From Thermococcus barophilus MP (lineage in GTDB: Archaea > Methanobacteriota_B > Thermococci > Thermococcales > Thermococcaceae), in NCBI RefSeq assembly GCF_000151105.2, contig NC_014804.1, positions 496,001 through 560,000 on the forward strand: a stretch of DNA of 64,000 bases. Direction: 5' to 3'. Positions 1-8,105 of this stretch are shown one piece after another. Under the pieces are notes generated by a model. It made no database searches. It worked only from the letters and a program-made list of their open reading frames with translations, and had not been told where the DNA came from. The translations under genes and the position numbers were made by a program. Each line of letters begins with the position of its first letter. The stretch's first letter is position 1.

Positions 1-66
1 GTTGCCGAAAAATCTGCATTAGGTGACAAAAACTGGGCATTATTAACTAAATTGCTTGGTGGATAA
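1..66 (+). CDS. C-terminal end of an unidentified protein (cut by window edge)
   Basis: An open frame runs from the first base to a TAA at 64-66, giving 21 residues that end in ALLTKLLGG. The composition (Lys, Leu, Gly) looks like a normal protein tail. The start lies outside the window. I do not recognise the family from so little sequence. The promoter of the next RNA gene follows immediately, which agrees with a gene end here. Confidence 0.5.
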   Translation, partial: VAEKSALGDKNWALLTKLLGG

Positions 67-79
67 AAGAACTTATAAG
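65..79 (+). promoter_or_regulatory. BRE/TATA promoter of the H/ACA RNA
   Basis: Purine-rich AAAAGAA followed by CTTATAAG lies about 25 bp before the base of the first RNA hairpin at 100. This is the expected distance between an archaeal TATA box and transcription start. Confidence 0.6.
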
Positions 80-99
80 CCAATGCAATGAATAATATA

Positions 100-316
100 T
101 TGCCCCTGCGCGAGGACCCCGGGGAGAATGAACCGGGGGGCGATGCGGGGGCAACAGCTCGGTCATAGCGAGGTCCCCACGGGAGAGCCTTCCGCGTTAC
201 GGAGCACGATGACCGTGGGTAACCCTGACCGAGCACACTTCTGCCCGCCTGGGTTAACCCGCTTGAGAATGCCGTTCCATGGCTTCAATGAAGGCGGGGG
301 TTACGGGCGGGCAACA
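100..316 (+). ncRNA. Three-hairpin H/ACA guide RNA
   Basis: Three consecutive stem-loops are each followed directly by ACA. Hairpin 1: base stem TGCCCC (101-106) with GGGGCA (148-153), ACA 154-156. Hairpin 2: GCTCGGTC (157-164) with GACCGAGC (227-234), ACA 235-237. Hairpin 3: TGCCCGCC (242-249) with GGCGGGCA (306-313), ACA 314-316. Above an internal loop (the pseudouridylation pocket) each has an upper stem carrying GA and TGA elements typical of a kink-turn or kink-loop bound by L7Ae. A T-rich stretch follows from 317. Such RNAs guide Cbf5-Nop10-Gar1-L7Ae pseudouridylation of rRNA; three-hairpin H/ACA RNAs are known in Thermococcales. The rRNA targets were not worked out. An 83-codon reading frame across it is not considered real. 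Confidence 0.85.
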
Positions 317-413
317 TATTTTTGTTTCTTCCTTAAAGTTATGGTACAAGTCGTTATTACCAAAATTAACAAAATGTAGATGATAGAAAAGTAAAAGAAA
401 CAATAGAGGAGCA

Positions 414-2072
414 TCAACCCATCATGTTCATGCCGCCCATTCCGCCCATGCCTTCCATTCCCTGTCCGGAGCCTTCGCTCTTAACTCTCTTTGCAGCTAT
501 GACGTCGTCGATTCTGAGGATCATGATTGCTGCTTCGCTTGCGCTCTTGATTGCCTGCTTCTTAACCCTCACAGGCTCAATGACACCCCTCTCAAGCATA
601 TCAGCAGGCTCACCAGCAAAAACATCAATTCCAATTGCTTTACCTTTAGTCTTATGTTCGCTGATGACCTTAACAAGCACATCAATTGTATCAAGTCCAG
701 CGTTCTCTGCTAATGTCTTGGGGATTATCTTAAGTGCATCTGAGAATGCCTCAATTGCTAAAGCTTCCTTTCCTCCAACTTGCTTTCCGTACTCATCAAG
801 CCTTATAGAGAGCTCAATCTCAGTTGCGCCTCCTCCCGGGAGAATTGCTCCGTCTTCCATGACATCCTTAACGACTTTAACGGCATCTTCAAGGGCTCTT
901 TCCACTTCATCAATGACGTGCTCTGTTCCACCCCTGATGAGGATTGTCACTGCCTTTGGATTCTTGCAGCCCTCGACGAAGATCATGTTCTCGCCGGCGA
1001 TCTTTCTTTCTTCAACGAGCTCTGCATAACCTAAATCTTCCGAAGTCAGGTCTTTTACATTTGTGACTATCTTGGCTCCTGTTGCTTTTGCTAACTTCTC
1101 CATGTCACTCTTCTTGACCCTCCTCACTGCCAGGATTCCAGCCTTAGCCAAATAGTGCTGTGCTAAATCATCAATACCCTTCTGAACAAACACAACATTT
1201 GCACCAGTAGCAACAATCTGGTCAACCATGTCTTTAATCATCTTTTCTTCCTGCTCAAGAAACGCATAAAGTTGATCTGGAGCAGTAATATTTATTTTTG
1301 CATCAGTCTCAGTCTTTTTAACTTCGAGAGCATCGTTTATGAGTGCAATCTTAGCTCTCTCAACCCTCTTTGGCATCCTTGGGTGGACCCTCTCTTTGTC
1401 AATCACGACACCTTTAATAAGCTGGCTCTCCTCAACGCTTTCTCCTTCCTTCTTCTCAATCTTGATGTTATCAATGTCCACCTCAAACTTGCCGTCCTTT
1501 TTCTCTGCAACCTGCTTGACAGCCTCAACTGCAAGCCTCGCTAAATGCTCTCTGTGTGATTCTGCACTCTTACCGGTGATTGCTGTTTTTGCTATCTTCA
1601 TAAGGGTCTCCTCATTTTCTGGGTCTACTTTTATTGCAATATCTCCAAGTATCTCTTGGGCTTTTTCAACGGCTAAGGTGTAGCCCTTCACAATTATGCT
1701 TGGGTGAATGTTTTGATCAATCAGCTCTTCAGCTTTCCTGAGAAGCTCACCGGCAATAACAACTGCTGTGGTTGTACCATCACCGGCTTCCTCATCTTGG
1801 GTCTTTGCGACTTCAACCATCATCTTTGCAGCTGGATGCTGAAGATCAATCTTGTCCAAAATAGTTGCACCGTCGTTTGTGATAACGATGTCGCCAAGGC
1901 TGTCAACGAGCATTTTGTCCATTCCTTTTGGTCCTAAAGTTGTTCTAACGGTCTCAGCAACAATCCTTGCAGCCAAGATGTTCAACCTCTGGGCATCTCT
2001 ACCCACATACCTTTGAGTTCCCTCAGGTAGAATAACTATTGGCTGTCCGCCCTGTCCAACAAGCTGTGCCAT
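414..2072 (-). CDS. Thermosome subunit (group II chaperonin, HSP60/CCT family)
   Basis: A 552-residue ATP-dependent chaperonin subunit that assembles into double eight-fold rings in the cytosol and refolds proteins. Seen: the ATP-binding signatures LGPKGMDK (about 46-53), NDGATIL (about 66-72) and GDGTTT (about 97-102), the full equatorial-intermediate-apical length, and a C-terminal Gly-Met-rich tail ([15 protein letters not shown]) typical of thermosomes. A strong AGGAGG ribosome site precedes the ATG, and a TTTTTTATA box lies at 2121-2129. Thermococcales usually carry one or two paralogues; which one this is cannot be told here. Heat-shock control by Phr is known for the family, but I do not claim a Phr site. 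Confidence 0.97.
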   Translation of the reverse strand: MAQLVGQGGQPIVILPEGTQRYVGRDAQRLNILAARIVAETVRTTLGPKGMDKMLVDSLGDIVITNDGATILDKIDLQHPAAKMMVEVAKTQDEEAGDGTTTAVVIAGELLRKAEELIDQNIHPSIIVKGYTLAVEKAQEILGDIAIKVDPENEETLMKIAKTAITGKSAESHREHLARLAVEAVKQVAEKKDGKFEVDIDNIKIEKKEGESVEESQLIKGVVIDKERVHPRMPKRVERAKIALINDALEVKKTETDAKINITAPDQLYAFLEQEEKMIKDMVDQIVATGANVVFVQKGIDDLAQHYLAKAGILAVRRVKKSDMEKLAKATGAKIVTNVKDLTSEDLGYAELVEERKIAGENMIFVEGCKNPKAVTILIRGGTEHVIDEVERALEDAVKVVKDVMEDGAILPGGGATEIELSIRLDEYGKQVGGKEALAIEAFSDALKIIPKTLAENAGLDTIDVLVKVISEHKTKGKAIGIDVFAGEPADMLERGVIEPVRVKKQAIKSASEAAIMILRIDDVIAAKRVKSEGSGQGMEGMGGMGGMNMMG

Positions 2073-2279
2073 TTTCTTTTCCTCCTAAGATTTCAATACG
2101 CTCTTCATACGTTAGTGTTCTATAAAAAACTTTTGTTCAAAAATTCATATTTTAACTGAAATTTTTGTCAAATTGTCTGAAAAAAGCCAAACTTAATAGA
2201 ACAATCACAAAGGAATTAAGATGTGGAAGGTGGATAAGATATTTAACCATGAGATACAAACAAAAAAGAGGTTGGGCAT

Positions 2280-2572
2280 ATGGAGGAAGTAAAAATTTAC
2301 GAGATAAGAAAAGACAACATTAGAGCCATGCTTAAAGAAATTGCCGAATACAACTTAGCGGATATTGAGGTTGAAAATCGTGCATCGCTTGTAGATGATA
2401 TGCTGAAAAGCCCTGGGGATAGACTTAGCTATGCCCTTCAAAAGCTGGAAGAGAACGATGTTGACACTGCAAGGTTTGTCATAAAAGATGATGCTGGAAT
2501 CCTCATAGTAAAAATCGATGATATAATAACAATAAGGATATCCTTGAGGATTTTAGGCTTGTTACAGATTAA
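2280..2572 (+). pseudogene. Unidentified small gene, apparently frameshifted, upstream of Bud32
   Basis: An ATG at 2280 with GAGGT just upstream and a TATA-like GATATTTAACC at about 2238 opens a frame that runs in phase into the Bud32 gene. The last stretch in this frame (about 2520-2585) codes an unnatural-looking run, whereas one base over the same DNA reads NKDILEDFRLVTD followed by TAA at 2570-2572, 13 bp before the Bud32 ATG. The simplest reading is a separate protein of about 97 residues with a single-base indel near 2500-2525. The product (predicted mixed alpha/beta, acidic) is not recognised. The alternative is a true N-terminal extension of Bud32. Confidence 0.5.
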
Positions 2573-2585
2573 GCGGGTGGTGCTG

Positions 2586-3251
2586 ATGGAACTAATAAAG
2601 CAAGGAGCAGAAGCAAAAATCTATTTAGCTAAATTTGAAGAGCTTTATTTCCCATTTAATGGTGAAAAAGTAATTATAAAGCACCGCATTTCTAAACGAT
2701 ACAGGATAAAGGAGATTGATCAGAAGCTGAGAAAAGAGAGGACTGTTAGAGAAGCGAGAATTCTGCACAGAGCTAAAAAGTTTGGAGTTAATGTTCCTTA
2801 TATCTATGAAGTTGATTTGAAGGATATGAAAATTGTCATGGAATTCATTGAAGGAGAGCGTTTGAAGGAGTATTTGGAGAGAATCCCCATAGAGGAACGT
2901 TTAAAATTTTGCCGTGAAATTGGAAGACAAATTGGAAAACTGCATGAAGCTGGTATTGTTCATGGAGATTTGACAACATCTAACATGATTTTAAGAGATG
3001 GGAAAATTTACCTCATAGATTTTGGGCTGGCAGAGTTTGATAACACACTTGAAGCCCAAGGCGTTGATTTACATCTACTAAAGAGAGCTATGGAAAGCAC
3101 ACACTACAAATGGTTTGAGGAAGGCTTCGAGGCTGTTCTTGAGGGCTATGTAGAGGTTAGAGGCGAAGAGAAAGCTCAAAAGCTGAAAGAAAAGATAGAG
3201 GAGATTGAAAGCAGAGGCAGGTATGTAAGGGAGAGAAAGTGGATTAAGTGA
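2586..3251 (+). CDS. bud32: KEOPS complex protein kinase/ATPase Bud32
   Basis: A 221-residue small RIO-like kinase that works with Kae1 in the KEOPS complex for t6A37 modification of tRNA. Seen: the family start MELIKQGAEA, likely ATP lysine near 32, catalytic HGDLTTSN at 126-133 (Asp128, Asn133) and the metal-binding DFG at 145-147. The reading frame is open back to 2280, but this ATG has its own GGTGGT ribosome site at 2576-2581 and gives the usual family length, so I place the start here. The C-terminus lacks the canonical basic RKR-type tail but ends in lysine-rich VRERKWIK. The gene overlaps the convergent MutS-like gene by 8 bp. Confidence 0.88.
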   Translation: MELIKQGAEAKIYLAKFEELYFPFNGEKVIIKHRISKRYRIKEIDQKLRKERTVREARILHRAKKFGVNVPYIYEVDLKDMKIVMEFIEGERLKEYLERIPIEERLKFCREIGRQIGKLHEAGIVHGDLTTSNMILRDGKIYLIDFGLAEFDNTLEAQGVDLHLLKRAMESTHYKWFEEGFEAVLEGYVEVRGEEKAQKLKEKIEEIESRGRYVRERKWIK

Positions 3252-4941
3252 ATGCCCGCCACACCCTCTCAAAAATCTTCTTCTCTTTTCCTCTCTTGGC
3301 GCGGTAAAGCTTTTCAACAATCAGCTCTGGAGTGCTTTTGCCCAAAACCCCAAACTTTGGCTGTCTGTCAACAATTAGGTTGAGATTTTCATCCAAGCCT
3401 TGAGCTTCGATACCATCGACTCTCGCAAAGGGCAGCTCCTTCTTTAAATCCTCGCCCAAATGTGACACAATGATGACATAGAATCCTTTTTCATAAGCAA
3501 TCTTCAAGAGCTCCGCTATTATCTTGACAGCAGCTCCGGGTTCTGTTATTGCTTCAAACTCGTCAATCAAAATCAGCTTTCTCCCATCGCTTGTCAGTGC
3601 TCTCACAAAGCTCTTTAAAGCTGTTTCAAAAGCTCCGGCACCGTAAATGGATCGCTTTCGCTTGAAGAAGAAAAGCTCGTCTAAAACCTCGACCCAAGCT
3701 TTCTCGGCATTAACTGGAAAGCCCATATGAGTTAAGATAACTATTTGAGAGGTAAGCTCAAGCAGTGAAGTTTTTCCACCACTGTTTGCACCTGTCAAAA
3801 TAACGACCCTCTCACCGTTTACACCATTAAACTCTATTGGAGCCTTTCCAACAACATAGCTAACCGGCTGAGGATTCTTAATGAACAGATGCCTCCCATT
3901 TATGAAAGTGATTCCTCCTTCAATCAGCTCTGGGAATGTAAACCCTTCTGTAAATTCCTTCACAGCCCTTAAAAACTCCAGCTCATAGGCTTTGTTTATC
4001 TCCTCTCTAAGCTTTGGTATGAGGTGTTTTATTTCATCAAGAATTTCACGACTCTTCAAATACAACTCAATTTTGAGTTCCCTTTCCAGTTCTTGGTGCA
4101 AAGCCTCAATGCTCTCTGGAAGGACTTCGATGGGATAGAGGTTTTCTCGTGAAAACAGTTCAACAGTAAAGTTTAGCCTTTCACTGAGTCTTTTCTCCGC
4201 TTCATTTATTTCCTCAAGGATTTCACTCTCAATTTCGCTGAAGTGCTTAAATATTGCACCATAGTCCCCTTCTCTGAGCTCTTTTAGAAATTCCAATAGC
4301 TCCTTACCAGTCAAAGTTAGGCTGAATCTCTCAAGCTTTTCTGCGATTTTTTTGTTTAACCTTCTCTCTTCTTCTGCTATCAGCTCGTCAAGGTTTTCAA
4401 TCAATTCTCTTCGCTTCATTATTTCCTCTAACTCTCCTAACTTTTTCAAAATTGATTCAGCAACACTTTTTTCTCCAAGAAGGTTAGCAATTTGTGATAA
4501 AGCTTTCAATGTCTCTCTATTCTCCCAAAGAGGCATGATATAGAGCTCAGGAGCAATTTCACTTATGCTAAGCTCGACGTCAATTCCAATCCCTACGGTG
4601 CTTAGGGTCAAATCATATCCTTCCAAAGGCTCTGTTGAGACTTCACACACTCCCAAAGCTTGGGCTTTTTCTAATTCACTTTCATCAACGACCAAAAGCC
4701 TATCGTGCAGAAAATCCTTTTTAAAACGAATTGGCTCGATTTTTGCCAATATCCCTTTCAGTTCTGGCACAATTCTTGGAAAGTTTTCTTTAAAATAAGT
4801 CTGTCTCCTAAGAATCTCCTTTTTGTCATTTGTGGGTTCAAATTTATCAAGATAAGCTAAGCTCTCCTTAAGTTGAATCCTTTTCTTTATTTCCTCACGG
4901 ATGCTTTTGTAGATTGCTCTCGCTTCGCTGTTGAGCCTCAT
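3244..4941 (-). CDS. Archaeal MutS-related ATPase (MutS domain V, MutS2-like)
   Basis: 565 residues. The C-terminal half is the MutS ATPase core: Walker A GANSGGKTS (about 384-392), Walker B LILIDEFEA (about 462) and an H-loop VSHLGED. The N-terminal half is predicted helical and coiled-coil, as in MutS2 lever arms, but there is no mismatch-recognition domain I and no Smr domain visible. It probably binds branched or recombination DNA rather than mismatches, but this is inference. A TATA-like element lies about 30 bp before the ATG with no clear ribosome site, so translation may be leaderless. It is convergent with Bud32. Confidence 0.8.
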   Translation of the reverse strand: MRLNSEARAIYKSIREEIKKRIQLKESLAYLDKFEPTNDKKEILRRQTYFKENFPRIVPELKGILAKIEPIRFKKDFLHDRLLVVDESELEKAQALGVCEVSTEPLEGYDLTLSTVGIGIDVELSISEIAPELYIMPLWENRETLKALSQIANLLGEKSVAESILKKLGELEEIMKRRELIENLDELIAEEERRLNKKIAEKLERFSLTLTGKELLEFLKELREGDYGAIFKHFSEIESEILEEINEAEKRLSERLNFTVELFSRENLYPIEVLPESIEALHQELERELKIELYLKSREILDEIKHLIPKLREEINKAYELEFLRAVKEFTEGFTFPELIEGGITFINGRHLFIKNPQPVSYVVGKAPIEFNGVNGERVVILTGANSGGKTSLLELTSQIVILTHMGFPVNAEKAWVEVLDELFFFKRKRSIYGAGAFETALKSFVRALTSDGRKLILIDEFEAITEPGAAVKIIAELLKIAYEKGFYVIIVSHLGEDLKKELPFARVDGIEAQGLDENLNLIVDRQPKFGVLGKSTPELIVEKLYRAKRGKEKKIFERVWRAFT

Positions 4942-5027
4942 CTCTTGATGCTTATCGCAAAAGTTTATGAATATTTTCCCCTGAAATACAACATAAAGTT
5001 TAAAATTTTTAATGTGTATCGGTTGTT

Positions 5028-5552
5028 ATGCTGTTTGGGAAACTCATTAGCCCAAGATATCACTTGAGAATTTGGAAGCTGAAATTTGAGAAAGAGAAAA
5101 TTAAAGAGGGGTTAAGGCTGAGAAGCATCAAGTTCATTGAATTTCACGATAATTCTTACGATGCAGAGCTTAAAGTTGATTCTCTTCTCGCATCTGCAGT
5201 TAATGAAAAGTATGTCTACCTGATGAAGTTTGACGATGGAAATTTGCTCGTAATCAGCAAAAAGCCCTTAACCAAAGAGGGAATTCTAAAGCAAGACGCT
5301 TACTTGGTTCGTGATGAGGCTACACTAAAAAAGTTAATTTTAAGCCAAAGCTCTAAAAAAGCGCAGATTCTTATGGAATTCCAGCCCTTTATTGTCTGGT
5401 TTCCAATAGCGGTGATTCTGGTGTATCTGTCAAAAAGGATATCGACTTTGGAATTTCTCTTAGCATTCGGTGGGTATTTTGTTATAAAGAAGCTTCTCAG
5501 GATTTTGGAATACTACATCTTGGGGGTACTGCAGAGAATAGGGAAAAGGTGA
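5028..5552 (+). CDS. Hypothetical membrane protein with two C-terminal helices
   Basis: 174 residues. The first 125 are soluble, basic at the start, with predicted beta structure. Residues about 128-145 (FIVWFPIAVILVYL) and 150-165 (LEFLLAFGGYFVIKKLL) look like two membrane segments. The family is not recognised. It converges on moaC with a 2-bp gap. The ribosome site is weak (GGTTG). Confidence 0.6.
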   Translation: MLFGKLISPRYHLRIWKLKFEKEKIKEGLRLRSIKFIEFHDNSYDAELKVDSLLASAVNEKYVYLMKFDDGNLLVISKKPLTKEGILKQDAYLVRDEATLKKLILSQSSKKAQILMEFQPFIVWFPIAVILVYLSKRISTLEFLLAFGGYFVIKKLLRILEYYILGVLQRIGKR

Positions 5553-5554
5553 AA

Positions 5555-6025
5555 TTAAAGATAGTTTCCTTTGATCTTCTCGACAACTCTAATGTCATAA
5601 ATCCTCGTAACCGGGTACTGTCCCTTCTCGTCTTTTTCCACGGCTTTCACCATGTCCCAGATTGTAAGTAAAGCGACACTAACCCCTGTTAGAGCTTCCA
5701 TCTCAACCCCTGTCTTGTAGTATGCTCTTACTTCACAAGTTGCCTCAATGTAATCTTCTCCAAACTCAAAGCTTATGTCAACACCAGTTAGCGGAATAGG
5801 ATGGCACAGCGGTATTATCTCCCAAGTCCTCTTTACTGCCAAAATTCCAGCTATCTGTGCAGCTGCAAGTACATTTCCTTTTTTAGTTTTACCCTCTTGG
5901 ATAAGCTTTATTGTCTCCGGTTTGAGCCTTATCTTTCCTTTGGCAATCGCCTTTCTAAACACAACATCCTTATGACCAACTTCCACCATTTTAACGCCTT
6001 TTTCATCCACATGAGTGAGCTTCAT
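5555..6025 (-). CDS. moaC: Cyclic pyranopterin monophosphate synthase MoaC
   Basis: 156 residues, the normal length for MoaC, which converts the MoaA product 3',8-cyclo-7,8-dihydro-GTP to cPMP in molybdopterin/tungstopterin synthesis. Family motifs are clear: [18 protein letters not shown] near the N-terminus, [14 protein letters not shown] and [14 protein letters not shown] (substrate-binding LCHPI) in the middle, and the [23 protein letters not shown] segment in the C-terminal half, with the catalytic Lys in MVKAVEK. GGTGGT precedes the ATG. Thermococcales depend on tungstopterin for ferredoxin-linked aldehyde oxidoreductases, so the gene fits. Confidence 0.96.
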   Translation of the reverse strand: MKLTHVDEKGVKMVEVGHKDVVFRKAIAKGKIRLKPETIKLIQEGKTKKGNVLAAAQIAGILAVKRTWEIIPLCHPIPLTGVDISFEFGEDYIEATCEVRAYYKTGVEMEALTGVSVALLTIWDMVKAVEKDEKGQYPVTRIYDIRVVEKIKGNYL

Positions 6026-6111
6026 GCAACCACCACTTTTTCTACAATGGAAAAGTATTTAAGCTTTGAATTCTTACAATACATCGAAGTCCGAGGTATG
6101 GGGGTGATAAT

Positions 6112-6441
6112 ATGGATGAGTTCATTGTCGCAACCACCGAGCATGTTCCTGGTTACAAAGTCGTCAAGGTTCTTGGCATTGCGCGAGGGGCAACCGTTAG
6201 GGCTAAGCACATTGGAAAGGACATCCTTGCTGGGCTTAGAAATATAGTTGGTGGTGAGGTCAAAGAATACACTGAAATGCTTGCCGAGGCGAGAGAAGTG
6301 GCAATTCAAAGGATGATCGAACATGCGAAGAGCATGGGAGCAAATGCCGTCATTGGCGTTCGCTTCATGACCTCGAGCATTGCCGCTGGAGCCGCTGAGA
6401 TTTTTGCATATGGCACGGCAGTTATTCTTGAGAAAGAGTAG
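6112..6441 (+). CDS. UPF0145 (YbjQ) family protein
   Basis: 109 residues matching the YbjQ/UPF0145 family along its length: N-terminal VATTEHVPGYKVVKVLGIARG, then ARGATVRAKHIGKDI and the C-terminal GANAVIGVRF core. These small proteins form homopentamers in known structures and have been linked to metal binding, but the function is open. GGGGTGAT precedes the ATG. Its last 20 bases overlap a convergent short reading frame of the peptide operon. Confidence 0.85.
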   Translation: MDEFIVATTEHVPGYKVVKVLGIARGATVRAKHIGKDILAGLRNIVGGEVKEYTEMLAEAREVAIQRMIEHAKSMGANAVIGVRFMTSSIAAGAAEIFAYGTAVILEKE

Positions 6442-6535
6442 TTAACGTATCAATGACTTCCTCAATCTTTGGTTTTTGTGATATAATCGATCCAAAAAGG
6501 AAAATGAGAGTAGACAAATAAATTAAACGAGACAT
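6422..6535 (-). CDS. 37-residue predicted membrane peptide
   Basis: Short frame beginning MSRLIYLSTLIFLFGSII, a hydrophobic helix, followed by a charged tail KPKIEEVIDTLTTLSQE. A GGTGA ribosome site that overlaps the previous stop lies 8 bases before the ATG. It is the last gene of the peptide operon and its 3' end overlaps the convergent UPF0145 gene by 20 bp. One helix plus an acidic tail would fit a small immunity or accessory factor, but I have no family match. Support is coupling and ribosome site only. Confidence 0.4.
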   Translation of the reverse strand: MSRLIYLSTLIFLFGSIISQKPKIEEVIDTLTTLSQE

Positions 6536-6542
6536 TGGGAAT

Positions 6543-6650
6543 TCACCACAATAAGGCAATTAGGAGAGTAAAAGCAACAAGTAAAACGGTTATTGCGTCT
6601 ATAACCCAGTTGTCATGTGCGGTCTTGCCTTTGGGCATTTTCATATCCAT
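6543..6650 (-). CDS. 35-residue predicted membrane peptide
   Basis: Short frame starting MDMKMPKGKTAHDNWVIDA and ending with one hydrophobic helix, AITVLLVAFTLLIALLW. A GAGGG ribosome site lies 8 bases before the ATG and 33 bp separate it from the preceding peptide gene. The positively charged N-terminus and single C-terminal helix resemble small immunity proteins in bacteriocin clusters, which is an inference from position and topology only. No family is recognised. Confidence 0.45.
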   Translation of the reverse strand: MDMKMPKGKTAHDNWVIDAITVLLVAFTLLIALLW

Positions 6651-6682
6651 GTTCGTTTCCCTCTGAGATGTTGTCTGAGAAG

Positions 6683-6919
6683 TTATACTCCCACGATAAC
6701 TACTCCAAGAAACCATCCTGTAGCTGCACCTAGCGTGGCTACTATGCCAGCCTTAATAAGTGCTGTTCCCATCGCTAGCCCCCCACCAATTGTTACAGCC
6801 CCCATTTTCTCGGAATGTGTAATTTTCCATACTACAAAGCTTTCATGCCCAACTGCTCCTCCTACCACCATCCCCATGGCTATCAATACCAACCCTATAA
6901 CTAAAGCCTTCCTCCACAT
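6683..6919 (-). CDS. Bacteriocin-like hydrophobic peptide B (leader-core precursor)
   Basis: 78 residues with no cysteine. The first 23 (MWRKALVIGLVLIAMGMVVG onward) form a basic plus hydrophobic leader nearly identical to that of peptide A at 7815-8105; the DNA there is about 90% identical over 70 bp. The rest is Gly/Ala/Val-rich with helical stretches (about VTIGGGLAMGTALIKAGIV and a final GWFLGVVIVGV) and shares no obvious sequence with peptide A. I start at the ATG at 6919 because GGGGTGA sits 5 bases upstream; a GTG at 6928 is possible. The size, composition and adjacent DUF95 gene resemble AS-48-type circular bacteriocin precursors. Cleavage and cyclisation are inferred, not seen. Confidence 0.6.
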   Translation of the reverse strand: MWRKALVIGLVLIAMGMVVGGAVGHESFVVWKITHSEKMGAVTIGGGLAMGTALIKAGIVATLGAATGWFLGVVIVGV

Positions 6920-6924
6920 TTCAA

Positions 6925-7480
6925 TCACCCCAAGCTTTCGGCAATTTTTGCCGTAATAGTGCTCTCAATTAATGCGGCAATAAAAATCAGAATCATTGAG
7001 ATAAGAAAGAGTTTAAAGAATTCTTTAGCGTCCTCCTCGCTAATTATTTCTTCTTTCTTACCCAAGGCGAATCTTAACAGCTCGTAAGGAATCTTAAAAC
7101 CAGCAGCACCAGCAATGATGATAGCAGGGATCTCGAAGATGCCGTGAGGGAGAATCAAGAGGAAGAAAGTTTTAAGCTCCCCTAAATTTAGATAAGCGTA
7201 GAACATTACCCCTACGTTTACACCATTAAAAATCAAGTTTAAGAAAGTTAAGCCACCAAACGTTAAAACACCGCCGAAAGAAAGCAATAATACAACCTTA
7301 AGGTTGTTAAGGAAAATATAATGGAAAGAAAACATGTTCTCATTAAATTCATGTTCCAAAAGGGGTGCAGAATTAATATCATAAAGAATCCCATAACGTT
7401 CTGAAAGACTTAAAACCAAAGAGAAAGCCAATAGAGAAAAGCAATGACGAAAGAATCAAAAATATTCTTCGCCTTTTCAT
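6925..7480 (-). CDS. SpoIIM/DUF95 family membrane protein, apparent frameshift near the N-terminus
   Basis: The frame ending at 6925 carries a typical SpoIIM/DUF95 body: NNLKVVLLLSFGGVLTFGGL, the conserved LPHGIFEIPAIIIAGAAG motif and three to four membrane helices. In that frame the only start is a TTG at 7431 without a ribosome site. In the neighbouring frame an ATG at 7480 with GAGGTG upstream (7489-7494) encodes MKRRRIFLILSSLLFSIGFL, the expected first helix of the family. Joining the two needs a one-base shift at about 7400-7455, perhaps in the T4 run at 7411-7417. DUF95 proteins are standard partners in circular-bacteriocin operons and are also widespread archaeal membrane proteins. The gene is coupled to the one upstream. 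Confidence 0.75.
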
Positions 7481-7492
7481 AAATTTAACACC

Positions 7493-7768
7493 TCAAGGCA
7501 AGATTAAAAATGCTAGTGAAGCTATGATCTCTGTTATACCCGCAATTTTTAATATCATCTGATCTCTTGAGTTCAGGTAAAATATCATTCCCACAAACAA
7601 CATTGCAACGGGAAATAGCGGAAACTTGAAACCAAATCTGAGATAAGCAACAGCATAATACATAGATGATATTAAAGAGGATATGAAAAGCGTCTTGTAA
7701 GTTCCCCGAATAATTATAAAACCAATACCCACAAGGAACAACAAGATAGCAATTGTACTCGTAGCCAT
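7493..7768 (-). CDS. Small four-helix membrane protein of the peptide operon
   Basis: 91 residues, almost entirely hydrophobic, with four predicted membrane segments (around IAILLFLVGIGFIII, LFISSLISSMYYAVAYL, FPVAMLFVGMIFYL and KIAGITEIIASLAFLIL). I choose the ATG at 7768 because GGAGGG lies 7 bases upstream; a TTG at 7825 would extend it by 19 residues into the stop of peptide A. The family is not recognised. Placed between the peptide gene and the DUF95 gene, it occupies the position of small immunity or maturation membrane proteins in circular-bacteriocin clusters (inference). Confidence 0.6.
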   Translation of the reverse strand: MATSTIAILLFLVGIGFIIIRGTYKTLFISSLISSMYYAVAYLRFGFKFPLFPVAMLFVGMIFYLNSRDQMILKIAGITEIIASLAFLILP

Positions 7769-7814
7769 TATGCTTCCCTCCAAAGGGTAAAAGTAAAAGT
7801 TCGAGAATAAAAGC

Positions 7815-8105
7815 TCATCCAACAATCAAAACTCCAGTCCCTATTAAACCTAACCCAAGATACGATGCAACGACAGTAGCAGTTGTTCTAACAGCCTGAC
7901 GCTCGGCAATGCCCCAAAGTATACTACCAGCCGCAGTTACAGCAGACCCTGCTTCGACGGTACTCTTATCCCCACTTGTGTCCTTATGATGCCATGCATG
8001 CCAAGCCCATAATGCGAGTCCTATATTGCTGCTTTCAACCGCTCCTCCAACTACCATCCCTATGGTTATCAATACCAACCCTAACACTAAAGCCTTCCTC
8101 CACAT
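7815..8105 (-). CDS. Bacteriocin-like hydrophobic peptide A (leader-core precursor)
   Basis: 96 residues, no cysteine. The leader MWRKALVLGLVLITIGMVVG matches peptide B almost residue for residue, then the sequence diverges completely: a Trp/His-rich patch (ALWAWHAWHH), a polar linker (KDTSGDKS), then Ala/Gly/Val-rich helices ending GLIGTGVLIVG. The ATG at 8105 is supported by AGGAGGTG five to six bases upstream; an in-frame extension to 8168 has no such support. It is first in the minus-strand operon, about 65 nt after the probable transcription start. A conserved leader with a variable core is the hallmark of ribosomal antimicrobial peptides; activity is not shown by sequence. Confidence 0.6.
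   Translation of the reverse strand: MWRKALVLGLVLITIGMVVGGAVESSNIGLALWAWHAWHHKDTSGDKSTVEAGSAVTAAGSILWGIAERQAVRTTATVVASYLGLGLIGTGVLIVG

Noticed and set aside
128-379. An 83-codon plus-strand frame
   Set aside because: It lies inside the three-hairpin H/ACA RNA, whose pairing and ACA boxes explain the sequence.
6925-7480. SpoIIM as a sign of sporulation
   Set aside because: DUF95/SpoIIM proteins are common in non-sporulating archaea and in bacteriocin operons; nothing else here is sporulation-related.
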